From Teredinibacter franksiae (GTDB lineage: Bacteria > Pseudomonadota > Gammaproteobacteria > Pseudomonadales > Cellvibrionaceae): a stretch of 64,000 bases of DNA. Shown one piece after another: positions 45,657 to 55,483 of the stretch. The DNA lies in the NCBI RefSeq assembly GCF_014218805.1, contig NZ_JACJUV010000001.1, positions 2,554,501 to 2,618,500 of the forward strand. The letters are read 5' to 3'. A program made the translations under genes and the position numbers. The stretch's first letter is position 1. Each line of letters starts with the position of its first letter. Under the pieces are notes generated by a model. It was not told the DNA's origin. It searched no databases and was given only the letters and a program-made list of their open reading frames with translations.

Positions 45657-46448
45657 TTAGGCTGTTGCCAATTCCGGGCTATTGGTTTCATTGCGACGCA
45701 GGATTTCACCGGCAAGCGCAATGTAGGCCATGGCCCCTTTTGACTGCTTATCGTAGGCGAGTACTGGCATACCGAAACTCGGGGCTTCTGCAAGGCGCAC
45801 GTTACGCGGTACACAAGTGCGGTAAACGCGGTCGCCAAAATGATTGTGTAACTGCGCCGACACATCGCCAGTAAGACTGTTGCGTGGGTCATACATGGTG
45901 CGCAGTAGCCCTTCAATTTTCAAATGAGGGTTTAGGCGCTGCTGGATTGTTGTGATGGTATTCACCAAAGCCGAGAGCCCCTCCAGCGCATAGTACTCAC
46001 ACTGCATGGGAATCAACACGCCTGTGCAGGCAGAAAGGCCGTTTACAGTAAGCATATTCAGCGAAGGTGGGCAGTCGATAAGAATATAATCATATTGGTC
46101 TACGGCTTCGGACAGAGCATTTTTCAACCGGTATTCGCGGTTTTCCAACGCCAACATTTCAACTTCAGCAGCCGTCAGATCACCGTTAGCGGGCAATATT
46201 TTGTAGTGCCCCTCTGGAGAGGTGTGCAAAGCATTTTCCAGGCGTGTCAGCCCCATTAGCACGTCATAAATCGAAAACTCGACAGCGTTTTTGTCCACAC
46301 CACTGCCCATGGTGGCATTACCCTGTGGGTCCAAGTCTACCAGTAGGACACGCTTCTTAGTGGCCGCCAATGAGGCCGCAAGATTTACGCAGGTTGTGGT
46401 TTTGCCCACGCCGCCTTTCTGGTTTGCAATAGCGTAAATATGTGCCAC
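45657..46448 (-). CDS. parA: Chromosome-partitioning ATPase ParA (Soj)
   Basis: The 263-residue ATPase has the deviant Walker A KGGVGKTTTCVNLA (residues 11-24) and a ParA-type DCPPSLNMLTVN Walker B region. It uses a nucleoid-bound ATP-dependent gradient to separate ParB-parS complexes. It begins 24 nt after rsmG and precedes parB, the standard order. Confidence 0.98.
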   Translation of the reverse strand: MAHIYAIANQKGGVGKTTTCVNLAASLAATKKRVLLVDLDPQGNATMGSGVDKNAVEFSIYDVLMGLTRLENALHTSPEGHYKILPANGDLTAAEVEMLALENREYRLKNALSEAVDQYDYILIDCPPSLNMLTVNGLSACTGVLIPMQCEYYALEGLSALVNTITTIQQRLNPHLKIEGLLRTMYDPRNSLTGDVSAQLHNHFGDRVYRTCVPRNVRLAEAPSFGMPVLAYDKQSKGAMAYIALAGEILRRNETNSPELATA

Positions 46449-46472
46449 TTAAATGCCTTTAACTCTTTGAAT

Positions 46473-47132
46473 TTATTGAATATTCTTTCTCGACAGGACG
46501 ATAAGGCAACGCTGCTCTTCTAGCCCTGGCACCTGCAGTGCGTGCGAGGCATCGACCATATAGTGTTTTTCCAATTCGCTCAACTCATGATCAGGAAAAA
46601 CTCCCTTCATGGCCCAAAATTTACCGTTTTCCTTGATCAAGTGCTGGCAGTTGTCGATCATATCTTTCAATGATGCGAACGCTCGGCTGATAACACCCTC
46701 AAATAACGGCTCGGGCTTAAACGCTTCAACTCGACGGTTTTCAATTTCAACATTGTCCAACCCAAGCGCTTGTTTCACCTGAAACAAAAACCGCGTTTTT
46801 TTACCAGCTGAGTCTAAAAGAGTGAAATGTTTGTTGGGGTAGGTAATAGCCAAAGGAATACCGGGTAAACCACCACCGGTACCCACATCGATAAAACGCT
46901 CACCCTCGAGTAAATGGGCGATGCTGAGGCTATCGAGCAGGTGTTTGGTCACCATCTCCTCGGGGTCGCGGATAGCCGATAGGTTGTAGGCTTTATTCCA
47001 CTTAATGAAAAGCTCCAAATATGCCTCAAGGGCACTTATCTGAGCGTCGGTTAATGCAATTGGCAAGGATGCACAGCCACGGGAAAGCTGAGTTCGCCAG
47101 CTTTGAGCAGATATATCTTGAGAATTGGACAC
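46473..47132 (-). CDS. rsmG: 16S rRNA m7G527 methyltransferase
   Basis: This 219-residue SAM-dependent enzyme methylates G527 of 16S rRNA. The glycine-rich DVGTGGGLPGIPLAI motif and the NIEVENRRVEAF-type strand are present. The coding sequence includes a parS-like palindrome at 46771-46786. In the standard order it follows mnmG, but here about 13 kb of accessory genes lies between them. Confidence 0.97.
   Translation of the reverse strand: MSNSQDISAQSWRTQLSRGCASLPIALTDAQISALEAYLELFIKWNKAYNLSAIRDPEEMVTKHLLDSLSIAHLLEGERFIDVGTGGGLPGIPLAITYPNKHFTLLDSAGKKTRFLFQVKQALGLDNVEIENRRVEAFKPEPLFEGVISRAFASLKDMIDNCQHLIKENGKFWAMKGVFPDHELSELEKHYMVDASHALQVPGLEEQRCLIVLSRKNIQ
46771..46786. promoter_or_regulatory. 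parS-like ParB-binding site inside rsmG
   Basis: TGTTTCACCTGAAACA matches the bacterial parS consensus TGTTTCACGTGAAACA at 15 of 16 positions. It is 0.3 kb from parA, about 1.2 kb upstream of parB and 15.6 kb from oriC, as expected for an origin-proximal parS. Confidence 0.85.
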
Positions 47133-47237
47133 GATTTAGGGAGTTGGCATTGTTTAAATGGGGATTATAGCGGGTGTTGCCCTCACCGTTGTTATAATTC
47201 TTTTGGGCCTACTTGCCGCAACGGCAAACAGCATCAC

Positions 47238-48551
47238 TTACTGGTCTTGATTCGGCAACACCAATCGCGCCTCCACACCACCAGCTTGGCGCTGTAAAAC
47301 CACCATGGTACCGCCGTGTGCCTCTACTATTTCGCGACACAGCGGTAAGCCCACACCGCTGCCATTGGGCTTGGTGGTGTAAAACGGCAACAACATATTT
47401 TCCATGGTTGCTTTGCTTATACCTCTGCCTCGATCGAGCACGGTCATGACTATTTCTCTTCCTTGACTAATACCCAGCTGAATATCTTCTACGGCTGATT
47501 CTGACTCATGGGCGTTTTTGAGCAAGTTTATAAGGGCTTGCTCCATCTGCCCAAGATCAAAATAGGCAACACTTGCTGGTAGATCACCTATAAGTTCAAA
47601 ACGGTATTGTTGACACAGACGTTCTACCAATTCCGACCATGCCACCTCTTTAATTTTAGGTTCGGGTAATTTTGCCAGACGAATATAGTCCTGTATAAAG
47701 TGTTTTAAATGGTTGCTACGCTCTGTAATTGTGTCGAATACCATTGCCAGTTTTTCAGTTTGTTGTTTTTCTAACAATATTTTCCCAGTGTTTGCCATAG
47801 AGGAAATGGGGGCTAGCGAGTTATTCAATTCATGACTAATAACACGAATCACTTTCTTCCAAGTTTCTATTTCTTTTCGGCCAATATCCCGCGTAAGCTG
47901 CTTAATTAAATATAACTTATGCTCCTCGGTATTCAGAACAAATTTTCCAACGGAAAGGTGGTACACCTCGGGGATTGACTCTTCAGTAATACTAACCAAG
48001 CCGTCTTTACCTTCGGCAATCATCACCCGAAAATTTTCAGGTGCCTTTTCAAGTAATTGCTGCAAAAATAACCCTTGAACGGCATCCCCATCGCAAAAAA
48101 ACTGACTCGCTTGACTATTGGCATACACGATACGTTGATGACTGTCGGTAAGTAGTAGGGCAAGGTTAGAGTTTTGAATAACGGTATCAAGTAATAGTTC
48201 TCGCTGGTAAAGGCTCTGACGCTCACACCTGAGTTTTTCGGAAACCTGATTATAGTAATCTACAAGCTCATCCAATTCATCGGTGCCGTCTCGGGTAATA
48301 CTGGTGCTGTAGTCATCGTCTAAAAGGTTAAGCAGCCCACCTTGCAGCGCCTGCAAGCGCAAGAATATTCGGCGCGTAAATAGCCCAATACTTATAAAAC
48401 AGGCGACTAATGCAAGTGCTACTCCAGATAGGAGACTTACAAACTGAGGAACGCCAAAATAGTTTCCCGCGACTACGGCGAGTAGTCCCAGTACACTGGA
48501 AAGGAATACTGACAGCAGTATTTTCCCTTGTAAGCTAAATAAACGCATCAA
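47238..48551 (-). CDS. NtrY-like sensor histidine kinase
   Basis: The 437-residue kinase has two N-terminal membrane segments (about 9-31 and 36-57), a HAMP-like region, a PAS-like domain (about 115-215), and a dimerisation helix with phospho-acceptor His240 (RVISHELNNSLAPISS). The ATPase domain has N, G1 (DRGRGI) and G2 (GSGVGLPLC) boxes. The start overlaps the stop of the response-regulator gene by four bases, so the pair is translationally coupled at the end of the six-gene ABC operon. Confidence 0.92.
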   Translation of the reverse strand: MMRLFSLQGKILLSVFLSSVLGLLAVVAGNYFGVPQFVSLLSGVALALVACFISIGLFTRRIFLRLQALQGGLLNLLDDDYSTSITRDGTDELDELVDYYNQVSEKLRCERQSLYQRELLLDTVIQNSNLALLLTDSHQRIVYANSQASQFFCDGDAVQGLFLQQLLEKAPENFRVMIAEGKDGLVSITEESIPEVYHLSVGKFVLNTEEHKLYLIKQLTRDIGRKEIETWKKVIRVISHELNNSLAPISSMANTGKILLEKQQTEKLAMVFDTITERSNHLKHFIQDYIRLAKLPEPKIKEVAWSELVERLCQQYRFELIGDLPASVAYFDLGQMEQALINLLKNAHESESAVEDIQLGISQGREIVMTVLDRGRGISKATMENMLLPFYTTKPNGSGVGLPLCREIVEAHGGTMVVLQRQAGGVEARLVLPNQDQ

Positions 48552-49876
48552 CTTTGAATACCGTACTTTTCTAGTCGCCTATAAAGCGCCTGACGGGTTA
48601 AGCCTAACTGTCTTGCCGCTTGTGATATATTGCCACTATTTTGTTCTAGGGCCATAACAATGGTGTTCTTATCTGGCTCCAATGATATTTTATGTGTTTT
48701 ATTGCTCAGTAAGTTCAACATCAAACCAAAATCATCAAAACTAATATCTCGCCCCTCACTGAGCAGCTCTGCTCGTTTACAAGCATTTTCCAATTCCCTT
48801 ACGTTGCCAGGCCATGGGTAGCGCTGTAGCTGTTTAACAACAACGTGTGGAACATTTTTTTGGCCATGCAAAAAATGAAACATTAGTAATGGTATATCAG
48901 CCGTTCTTTCACACAACGGCGGCAAATTTAACTCTATAACATTCAAACGATAGTAAAGATCTTCTCGGAATCGACCTTGTTCAATAGCTAGCGGCAGGTT
49001 TGTATTGGTTGCACTAATAACACGCACCTTACAGCGGCGAGTTTCACTAGACCCCAAACGCTCAAACTCCCCGGTCTGTAAAACCCGTAGTAATTTTGCC
49101 TGACCGTTAGCCGACAGGTTACCCATTTCATCTAAGAATAAGGTACCTCCATTCGCTATTTCAAAACGGCCCTGTCGCTGTTTTGTGATACCGGTATAAG
49201 CACCAGCTTCGGCACCAAATAATTCAGCTTCCATTAAATCGTCGGGTAAAGCGCCCACGTTAACTTTCACGAAAGGGCCATTGGCTGCACGCGAATTTGT
49301 TTGAAGTATTTCAGCAATTTTTTCTTTGCCACTACCATTTGGCCCCGTAATTAAAACCGGCACATCCGCCGGCGCAATTTTAATCGCCATTTCCACCACT
49401 CTTGCCATTTCCGGGCTTTGAAAAACCAGTCCGCAAAGGTTATAGCGTTGTTTTAACAAATTGACTTGCGCTATATGTTGTTTTTGCTGCTGCTGTAATT
49501 CACTGAGTTCCAGAAGGTTGGTTATGGTGGTGAACAGCTTTGCGTCGTCCCAGGGTTTGGCTATATAGTCAGCTGCACCGTTTTTTACTAGCTCTACAGC
49601 CGCTTCCAGGTGTGTCCAGGCGGTAATTAAAATGATGGGAAGATCTGGCTGGATTTCGCGAATAGCGCCAAATAATCGCATACCTTCCTGTCCGGAGGTG
49701 GTGTCTTCGGTAAAGTTCATATCCTGTATTACTAGGTCGAATTCATCTTCCGTAAGCCGCGCCAAACCGGCCTGCGGTGTGAAAACCGATTCGGTTTCTA
49801 TTTGATGCAGGCCCAGCATCAGCTCAAGAGCCGAACCAATTGCCGGGTTATCATCTATTACGAGTACACGGGACAT
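48548..49876 (-). CDS. NtrC-type response regulator with altered GAFTGA loop
   Basis: This 442-residue protein has a receiver domain (DD at 8-9; phospho-acceptor Asp52 in VIQDMNF), an AAA+ sigma-54-activator domain with Walker A GPNGSGKEKIAE (178-189), and a Fis-type helix-turn-helix at the C-terminus (GNISQAARQLGLTRQALYRR). The loop normally GAFTGA is GAYTGI at residues 225-230, with the last Ala replaced. That loop contacts sigma-54, so activity may be altered. It follows the permease gene by 10 nt. Confidence 0.93.
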   Translation of the reverse strand: MSRVLVIDDNPAIGSALELMLGLHQIETESVFTPQAGLARLTEDEFDLVIQDMNFTEDTTSGQEGMRLFGAIREIQPDLPIILITAWTHLEAAVELVKNGAADYIAKPWDDAKLFTTITNLLELSELQQQQKQHIAQVNLLKQRYNLCGLVFQSPEMARVVEMAIKIAPADVPVLITGPNGSGKEKIAEILQTNSRAANGPFVKVNVGALPDDLMEAELFGAEAGAYTGITKQRQGRFEIANGGTLFLDEMGNLSANGQAKLLRVLQTGEFERLGSSETRRCKVRVISATNTNLPLAIEQGRFREDLYYRLNVIELNLPPLCERTADIPLLMFHFLHGQKNVPHVVVKQLQRYPWPGNVRELENACKRAELLSEGRDISFDDFGLMLNLLSNKTHKISLEPDKNTIVMALEQNSGNISQAARQLGLTRQALYRRLEKYGIQS

Positions 49877-49886
49877 GGGGAATGTT

Positions 49887-51107
49887 TTACCTTTTAATTG
49901 CTAAACTGCCAGAAACGGAAGCCGGTGACACCTTAGTGGCCTGATAGGCCGGGTAGGCTGCCGCTGCCAACATGGTGACTAACATTATCCCACCGCTGAT
50001 AGCCAGTGTGTTCCAAGGTAGAGGAATACTGCCGCCGCCTTGGGTGATTAGCGTGAGTATGGCCGGACCCAGCAGTAAACCAATAAGCATGGCGCCCGCA
50101 AATAGAAGCACATTTTCCATCATGATAAACCGGCAGATTTGCCAGCGACTTGCACCTAGCGCGCGTCGTATTGCAATATGCAGACGGTTATTGGCCACCC
50201 GGTAGGAGGTTAAGCCTATCACCCCAAAGCCACAAACTCCCACGAGTAAACCGTATATCGTTGCCATTATCTTCAGCACAAAGTGCGCCGGTTTGCGGAC
50301 ATCACTTTTAAGCTCTGGCAGTATCGCTTCTGAACCTACAATTCTATCGCGATCGCTATCGCGAAGAAGCATCTGCATTTCTTTTATTAACTCTATCTCT
50401 GCCGGTTGTTCTGTTCGTATCACATAGTCCACAGTATCGTCGGTTAAGATGACAGGTACGAACACGGCATGGTCACCATTGACGATAGCATTATGGGTTC
50501 CACGAATATTGCTACTTACACCAATGACCTCAAACGCTTCGTCTTGCCAATAAATATGTTTGCCTAATGCATCGGTATCCGTAAAAAAGTATTCTGCTAG
50601 GCTTTCAGTAATCACAATTTTTTGCCCAAACTTGGCCTCAGTTCTGGGTACATACTTAATTTCGTGCTCGTCAAAACCTCGGCCCTCCAGTATGGAGACA
50701 CCCAGCACCGCCATAACGTTATGGTCGGATAACGCCACATGACTCCAACTATTTTTTCTAACATCACTATCCAAATTATTGTGTATGGGGTTGACCCACT
50801 GCCATTTATCCAGCGGAATTCGGTTTATTACTGCAACACCAGCAACACCCTGGTACTGCGACAAAACGCGTAAATCCTGCTTTATACGGCTCTCCCGTGC
50901 CTCTGGTGATATTGAAAAATTCACTTGCAAGCGGCCCAGATACGCCTCCTCTATTCCGCTGTCCTCAAAAATAAGTTGACTAATATTGGAGATACCAAAG
51001 TAAAGCGCCGATAGTATGCTAATCGTTAAGCCAATTTGAGCAACCATTAGCAGTGGCCCTAGCGGGTTTCGAATGAGTAATTTTAGTGCCGGCAAACAAT
51101 CATTCAT
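49887..51107 (-). CDS. MacB/FtsX-type ABC transporter permease (second)
   Basis: ATG 51107 (MNDCLPALKLLIRNPL) has AGGAGC at good spacing; the open frame extends to 51185. The 406-residue protein has one N-terminal membrane helix, a large periplasmic MacB-PCD-like domain (about 55-260) and three C-terminal membrane helices, ending with a typical ALSGSLAIKR-like tail. It pairs with the permease encoded 13 nt upstream. Confidence 0.88.
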   Translation of the reverse strand: MNDCLPALKLLIRNPLGPLLMVAQIGLTISILSALYFGISNISQLIFEDSGIEEAYLGRLQVNFSISPEARESRIKQDLRVLSQYQGVAGVAVINRIPLDKWQWVNPIHNNLDSDVRKNSWSHVALSDHNVMAVLGVSILEGRGFDEHEIKYVPRTEAKFGQKIVITESLAEYFFTDTDALGKHIYWQDEAFEVIGVSSNIRGTHNAIVNGDHAVFVPVILTDDTVDYVIRTEQPAEIELIKEMQMLLRDSDRDRIVGSEAILPELKSDVRKPAHFVLKIMATIYGLLVGVCGFGVIGLTSYRVANNRLHIAIRRALGASRWQICRFIMMENVLLFAGAMLIGLLLGPAILTLITQGGGSIPLPWNTLAISGGIMLVTMLAAAAYPAYQATKVSPASVSGSLAIKR

Positions 51108-51120
51108 CGATAGTGCTCCT

Positions 51121-52458
51121 TTATTCTGCATTGAGGTAACGACCCGGTTGCGCGCGACTAACACGCCAAGCAGGTATAGCGCCACTGAGCAAGGTTGAGA
51201 TAAGTACTAAGGTAAAAATTAGTAGCAATGAAAACAGATTGAGGTGGGCGAAATCTGCAAAATAATAGTAGTCATAGCCCGACATCATCCGCTTAAGCAC
51301 CTCAAACCAGTAGTAAGCAAGTATTAGTGCAAACAGGCCTCCCCCCAAAGCAATTAGCAGCGCTTCAAATAAATGCTGGATAAATACGGACGATTTACTT
51401 GCACCCAGCGCACGCCGTACAGCCGCATCAGCCGTAGTACGTAAAAATTTTGCCATTAGCAACGCAATACTGTTGGTGGTACAAATGAGTAGTATCAAAC
51501 CAGTTAAAGCGACCTCAGCTAACCCTTGAAACCCTGCGACAATTTTCATCCATTCAGAAGAGTTGCTCAGTGCAATTTTATTCGTGCGAAGATATCGTCC
51601 GTTTTCCTGTTCCGACTCAATATAGCCTTTTAGGTAGTTTTCAAAATCTTCTTTTTGTTCAGAGCTATCGAACTCCACCCAAGGTCGTACCCATAGGGTT
51701 TCGCTGTTAAGAAAATCTTCATGACTTTTAAGTATTTGGTTATGTTTCCAGGTATAAAAACCTCCCCAACGATGATAATCATGCAGCGCTATATCCTCCA
51801 GTGGAAAGAAAAAGCCCGGTGATGTACCCATTGGGGTGTTAGTAGGGTCGTAGATTCTGGGGGCCATATACCAATTGTCTTCAATTAGGCCCGTTACCGT
51901 ATAGGGTGTTCCGTCTACGAGTAATATCTTCCCGACACTGTTTTTTCCATTAAAAAATATTTGGTTAGCCCAGTCGCCTAATATTATTTTGTGAATACCG
52001 TTATATTGCCCCTGCTCTTCCCAGGCTCCACCGTGTTTAAACGGTACGTCGAACATGGAGAAAAAATCGCGAGTAACCAAATAGCCACTGTGCATTGCGG
52101 GAAGCACATCATCATTATCTGGATTTTCCAGTATTGCACCGGAGGCACTAAGCATTGTGGTTCGGGTAGGAATACCCGAATTTAGAATAAATTTTGTATC
52201 GCGAAAATTGATCGCCGTGGGCATAAAATTTCGACTTTGGAAAAATATTTCTGCAGGATTTTCCGACCAGTTGTCGGTTTGCACTGAAAAAATTCTGTCT
52301 ATTTTATGCTCCATGGGATTTTTGCTTCCCGCCTGCTCCAAGGTGAGCAGCACCAGCGTAAACGACATACCAAAACCCAACGCCAACATCATCAGTAATG
52401 TCATTACAGGGGTTTTCCAGAGACTGCGCCAACCTAAAAACAGATAATATCGCCACAT
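51121..52458 (-). CDS. MacB/FtsX-type ABC transporter permease (first)
   Basis: This 445-residue protein has a membrane helix near residues 17-41 (TPVMTLLMMLALGFGMSFTL), a periplasmic MacB-PCD-like domain, and three membrane helices in its last third. It differs from the other permease, so a heterodimer as in LolCE-type exporters is likely. It begins 2 nt after the ATPase gene. Confidence 0.88.
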   Translation of the reverse strand: MWRYYLFLGWRSLWKTPVMTLLMMLALGFGMSFTLVLLTLEQAGSKNPMEHKIDRIFSVQTDNWSENPAEIFFQSRNFMPTAINFRDTKFILNSGIPTRTTMLSASGAILENPDNDDVLPAMHSGYLVTRDFFSMFDVPFKHGGAWEEQGQYNGIHKIILGDWANQIFFNGKNSVGKILLVDGTPYTVTGLIEDNWYMAPRIYDPTNTPMGTSPGFFFPLEDIALHDYHRWGGFYTWKHNQILKSHEDFLNSETLWVRPWVEFDSSEQKEDFENYLKGYIESEQENGRYLRTNKIALSNSSEWMKIVAGFQGLAEVALTGLILLICTTNSIALLMAKFLRTTADAAVRRALGASKSSVFIQHLFEALLIALGGGLFALILAYYWFEVLKRMMSGYDYYYFADFAHLNLFSLLLIFTLVLISTLLSGAIPAWRVSRAQPGRYLNAE

Positions 52459-52460
52459 AA

Positions 52461-53174
52461 TTACACCGCCTTTTCTCGAGCAGGAACCTGTTTAAGAGGT
52501 TCGTACATTTGCAGGTCTGTAACCTGACCATCCACAATTTGAATATGACGGTTGGCACGACGGGCCAAATCTGGATCGTGAGTAACCATAATGACCGTAG
52601 TACCTTGGCGATTAATTTCCTCCAACACCTCCATTACCTGTTTTGCCATTAAAGTATCGAGGTTGCCGGTAGGCTCGTCCGCGAGAATCATACAAGGGTC
52701 TCCCGCCAGCGCTCGAGCGATTGCTACTCTTTGTTGCTGACCACCCGATAACTGTGAGGGGTAGTGTTTTTTTCTACCCAGTAGACCTACCATCTCCAGC
52801 ATTTTATCGATGCGCTTTTTACGTTCCTTACCTGAAAAACCTCGGTAGCGTAAAGGTACATCCACATTATCAAAAACATTGAGATCTGCAATCAGGTTAA
52901 AACTTTGGAATATAAACCCAAGCTTGTGGTTACGGATTTTAGAACGATGACTATCACTAAGGTGACTTACATCCTCACCGTCTAACTTATAGGTCCCCTT
53001 TGTAAAGTCGTCCAACAAACCCGCTATATTCAAAAAAGTCGTTTTACCGGAACCCGATGGGCCCGTAACAGCCATAAATTCGCCACTGTTCACCTGAAGA
53101 TTAAAATCCCGAAGCGCGTGCGTTTCCACTAAGCCTGAACGAAATACTTTTTGTAAATGTGTCATTTCCAACAT
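52461..53174 (-). CDS. LolD/MacB-type ABC transporter ATP-binding protein
   Basis: The 237-residue ATPase has Walker A GPSGSGKTTFLNIAG, the signature LSGGQQQRVAIARALAG and Walker B ILADEPTGNLD. It belongs to the o228/MacB subfamily that powers mechanotransmission exporters. Its 4-nt spacing from the HlyD-type adaptor indicates one operon. Confidence 0.95.
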   Translation of the reverse strand: MLEMTHLQKVFRSGLVETHALRDFNLQVNSGEFMAVTGPSGSGKTTFLNIAGLLDDFTKGTYKLDGEDVSHLSDSHRSKIRNHKLGFIFQSFNLIADLNVFDNVDVPLRYRGFSGKERKKRIDKMLEMVGLLGRKKHYPSQLSGGQQQRVAIARALAGDPCMILADEPTGNLDTLMAKQVMEVLEEINRQGTTVIMVTHDPDLARRANRHIQIVDGQVTDLQMYEPLKQVPAREKAV

Positions 53175-53178
53175 AGTT

Positions 53179-54459
53179 TTAGTCCTTTATAAGTACAACG
53201 TTAGTTTTTCGGCGTATGCCGGTAGCAGAATTGATAATCACCTCCCCAACACTAAGCCCATCCAGAATTTCAATGGAAGAGTAACTACGATCACCGAGTT
53301 TAATTTTCCGACGGTGAGCCTTGTCACCCACCCTTACGAATACACTTCCTTCAAAACTATCGGTAAAGCTACCTCTTTCTACCATTAGCACATCCGCTTT
53401 TTCCTGTATAAAAATGCGTACACTTAATCGCTGATTTTCACGCAAATTCTCGGGATAGGGGGCTTTAAACCCTACGCGGGTGGTAACCTGACTGTGGATA
53501 ACTTCAGGAGAAACGGCCAGTAGTTCGCCCCAGAATATTTTCTTGTTGAGTTTTATTTCCACTTTCATACCAGGCGCTAGATCATCTGCGTAGTCTTCCG
53601 GTACCGGCGCTTCCATTTCATAGTGGGTAAGATCCACTACCGTAATTAGCGGGTGATAACCACCGATCGCCTGCTGATCTTTCACTTGTAAGCTACCCAC
53701 CATACCGGTAACGGGCGAGCGTATTTTTAAACGATCCAAGCGCTTCTGTACGCTATCAACCACTAGTTTTTGCGAGGTGACATCCTGCTCTACCATAGTC
53801 TGTTCAAACGCCAAGCTTTCCTGATCTATGCTATTCGTTTTTTTCGCCAGCCGTAATTCTAGAGCTGCACGGTCGCGATTATCGACAATTTTTTCGTAGT
53901 TCATCTGGCTGATAATTTGATTTTCTATTAATTTGTCGGACCGTTTTTTTTCTCTTTCCAGCGCTTCTAGGTTTACTTTTGCCATGTCTTCCATTTTTTG
54001 TAAACCGAATATACGCCGCTTTATCTCAAGTTTTTTTCGTTCTACTTCAACATTCAGTTTTAGCAATAATGCTTGTTCACGCGCTAAATGCTCCTCTAAA
54101 CCAGGGCTCACCACTTCTACCAATAATTGCCCCTCCATTACCCTATCACCGGCTTTTACTTTCAGCTGGACAAAGCCTTGCTCAGGGCTGAACAGGGTAG
54201 GGCTATTGGCCGTTATTACACGGCCCTGAGCCAGTAAATCTTTTAAAAAATCACCGCGTTCAACTGTCGCAAAATGTAATTCACCTTCCGCTACAATTTC
54301 ATCCACCTCCGATGTGGAATAGAAGTAATAAAAAGACCAGGCCATTGCCGCAACCAACCCACCAATCAGCGTCATTATTCCCAGCGTTTTTGGTTGTACC
54401 CCCGATTTTTTCAGAAGGAGATCTTGACCGGAAGTATCGGCTATGGCCTGGTAAATCAT
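53179..54459 (-). CDS. HlyD/MacA-type periplasmic adaptor protein
   Basis: ATG 54459 (MIYQAIADTSGQ) is the best start; a TTG at 54513 is possible, and neither has a clear ribosome site. The ~426-residue protein has one N-terminal membrane helix, a lipoyl-like half (VRTGFVQLKVKAGDRVMEGQ-type), a long coiled-coil hairpin (about 110-220) and a second barrel/beta domain (KLGDRSYSSIEILDGLSVGE). It bridges the ABC transporter to an outer-membrane channel. It is the first gene of the ABC-two-component operon. Confidence 0.88.
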   Translation of the reverse strand: MIYQAIADTSGQDLLLKKSGVQPKTLGIMTLIGGLVAAMAWSFYYFYSTSEVDEIVAEGELHFATVERGDFLKDLLAQGRVITANSPTLFSPEQGFVQLKVKAGDRVMEGQLLVEVVSPGLEEHLAREQALLLKLNVEVERKKLEIKRRIFGLQKMEDMAKVNLEALEREKKRSDKLIENQIISQMNYEKIVDNRDRAALELRLAKKTNSIDQESLAFEQTMVEQDVTSQKLVVDSVQKRLDRLKIRSPVTGMVGSLQVKDQQAIGGYHPLITVVDLTHYEMEAPVPEDYADDLAPGMKVEIKLNKKIFWGELLAVSPEVIHSQVTTRVGFKAPYPENLRENQRLSVRIFIQEKADVLMVERGSFTDSFEGSVFVRVGDKAHRRKIKLGDRSYSSIEILDGLSVGEVIINSATGIRRKTNVVLIKD

Positions 54460-54727
54460 TGGGTAGATCACATTATTGAAGTTCAGCCTTAGTGCAATCA
54501 AGGATTGTGCCAAGACCGAAAACTAATGTAACTATCTGTTTTTATTGGAAATATTTTTGGAAATGGAATTGCATGCTAATGAAGAGTGTCCGAAAACGAT
54601 GTCCACTTTATAGTGTGGACAATTTCACCTATCAGGTTTTTTGAATGCGACGCTACCTTAAAGGGCAACTTTAGAGAAAACAGGCGCTTGGGTGGTTACT
54701 GTAATATGTGTACCAATATGATGGTAA

Positions 54728-55474
54728 CTATAAGACTTCCACTAATTTGGCATAGCCCGAACGGCTTACCGAATATTGCTCCCCATTTTTTAGCAGTGCA
54801 AATCGGTTTTCTTTACCCTCGGTTTCGATTCCACTTAGGTAGTCTAAATTGATGATTGACGAGCGATGAATACGACAGAACTGGCGTACATCCAGCATTT
54901 TTTCTAAGTTACTTAGGCGTTCCTGCTTTATATATTTGCGGTGGGCGGTGTGTATAACAACGTAATCGTCTGCCGCTTCTATGGCTATTACGTCAGTAAC
55001 AGCCACTACAAAAACATCGCCTTTTTCACGAATGAGTATACGGTTTATGGGTGCTTGATTTTGTTGATGGTCAATTAGCATTTGCTGCTTTGGCTTATCA
55101 CCGGTATCTCCATTATTTAAACGCTGACAAATTCTTTCTATGGTCAATCTCAAGCGTTCTTTGCTAACGGGCTTCAGAAGATAATCCAAGGCGTTATTCT
55201 CAAATGCTTGAATAGCGTATTCATCGTGGGCTGTAACAAAAACGGTAAGCGGTGCTTCATCGCCAAGTAAGTCGAGCACATCAAAGCCATCTAATTTCGG
55301 CATGTGAATGTCGAGAAACATCACTTGCGGACAAAATTCGTGGACGGCCTTAACCGCAGCTAATCCATGTTCGCACTCGGCAACCGTGGTAATGCATTCA
55401 TGCTCCGCAAGCAGGTGTTGTAGCGCTTGTCTTGCATGGCTTTCATCGTCAACAATTATCGTTTTAATAGGCAA
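54728..55474 (-). CDS. LytTR-family response regulator
   Basis: The 248-residue protein has a receiver domain (phospho-acceptor Asp55 in VMFLDIHMPK) and a LytTR DNA-binding domain at the C-terminus (KGDVFVVAVTDVIAIEAADD, ending SRSGYAKLVEVL). It binds direct repeats upstream of target genes. It lies just after the cognate kinase gene, 9 nt away. Confidence 0.94.
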   Translation of the reverse strand: MPIKTIIVDDESHARQALQHLLAEHECITTVAECEHGLAAVKAVHEFCPQVMFLDIHMPKLDGFDVLDLLGDEAPLTVFVTAHDEYAIQAFENNALDYLLKPVSKERLRLTIERICQRLNNGDTGDKPKQQMLIDHQQNQAPINRILIREKGDVFVVAVTDVIAIEAADDYVVIHTAHRKYIKQERLSNLEKMLDVRQFCRIHRSSIINLDYLSGIETEGKENRFALLKNGEQYSVSRSGYAKLVEVL

Positions 55475-55483
55475 TTTAGGTCC

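Noticed and set aside
54558..54572. GG-N10-GC match to a sigma-54 promoter (TGG...TTGC) upstream of the HlyD gene
   Set aside because: It lies on the plus strand and points away from the HlyD operon, with no credible plus-strand gene downstream, so it is probably coincidence.
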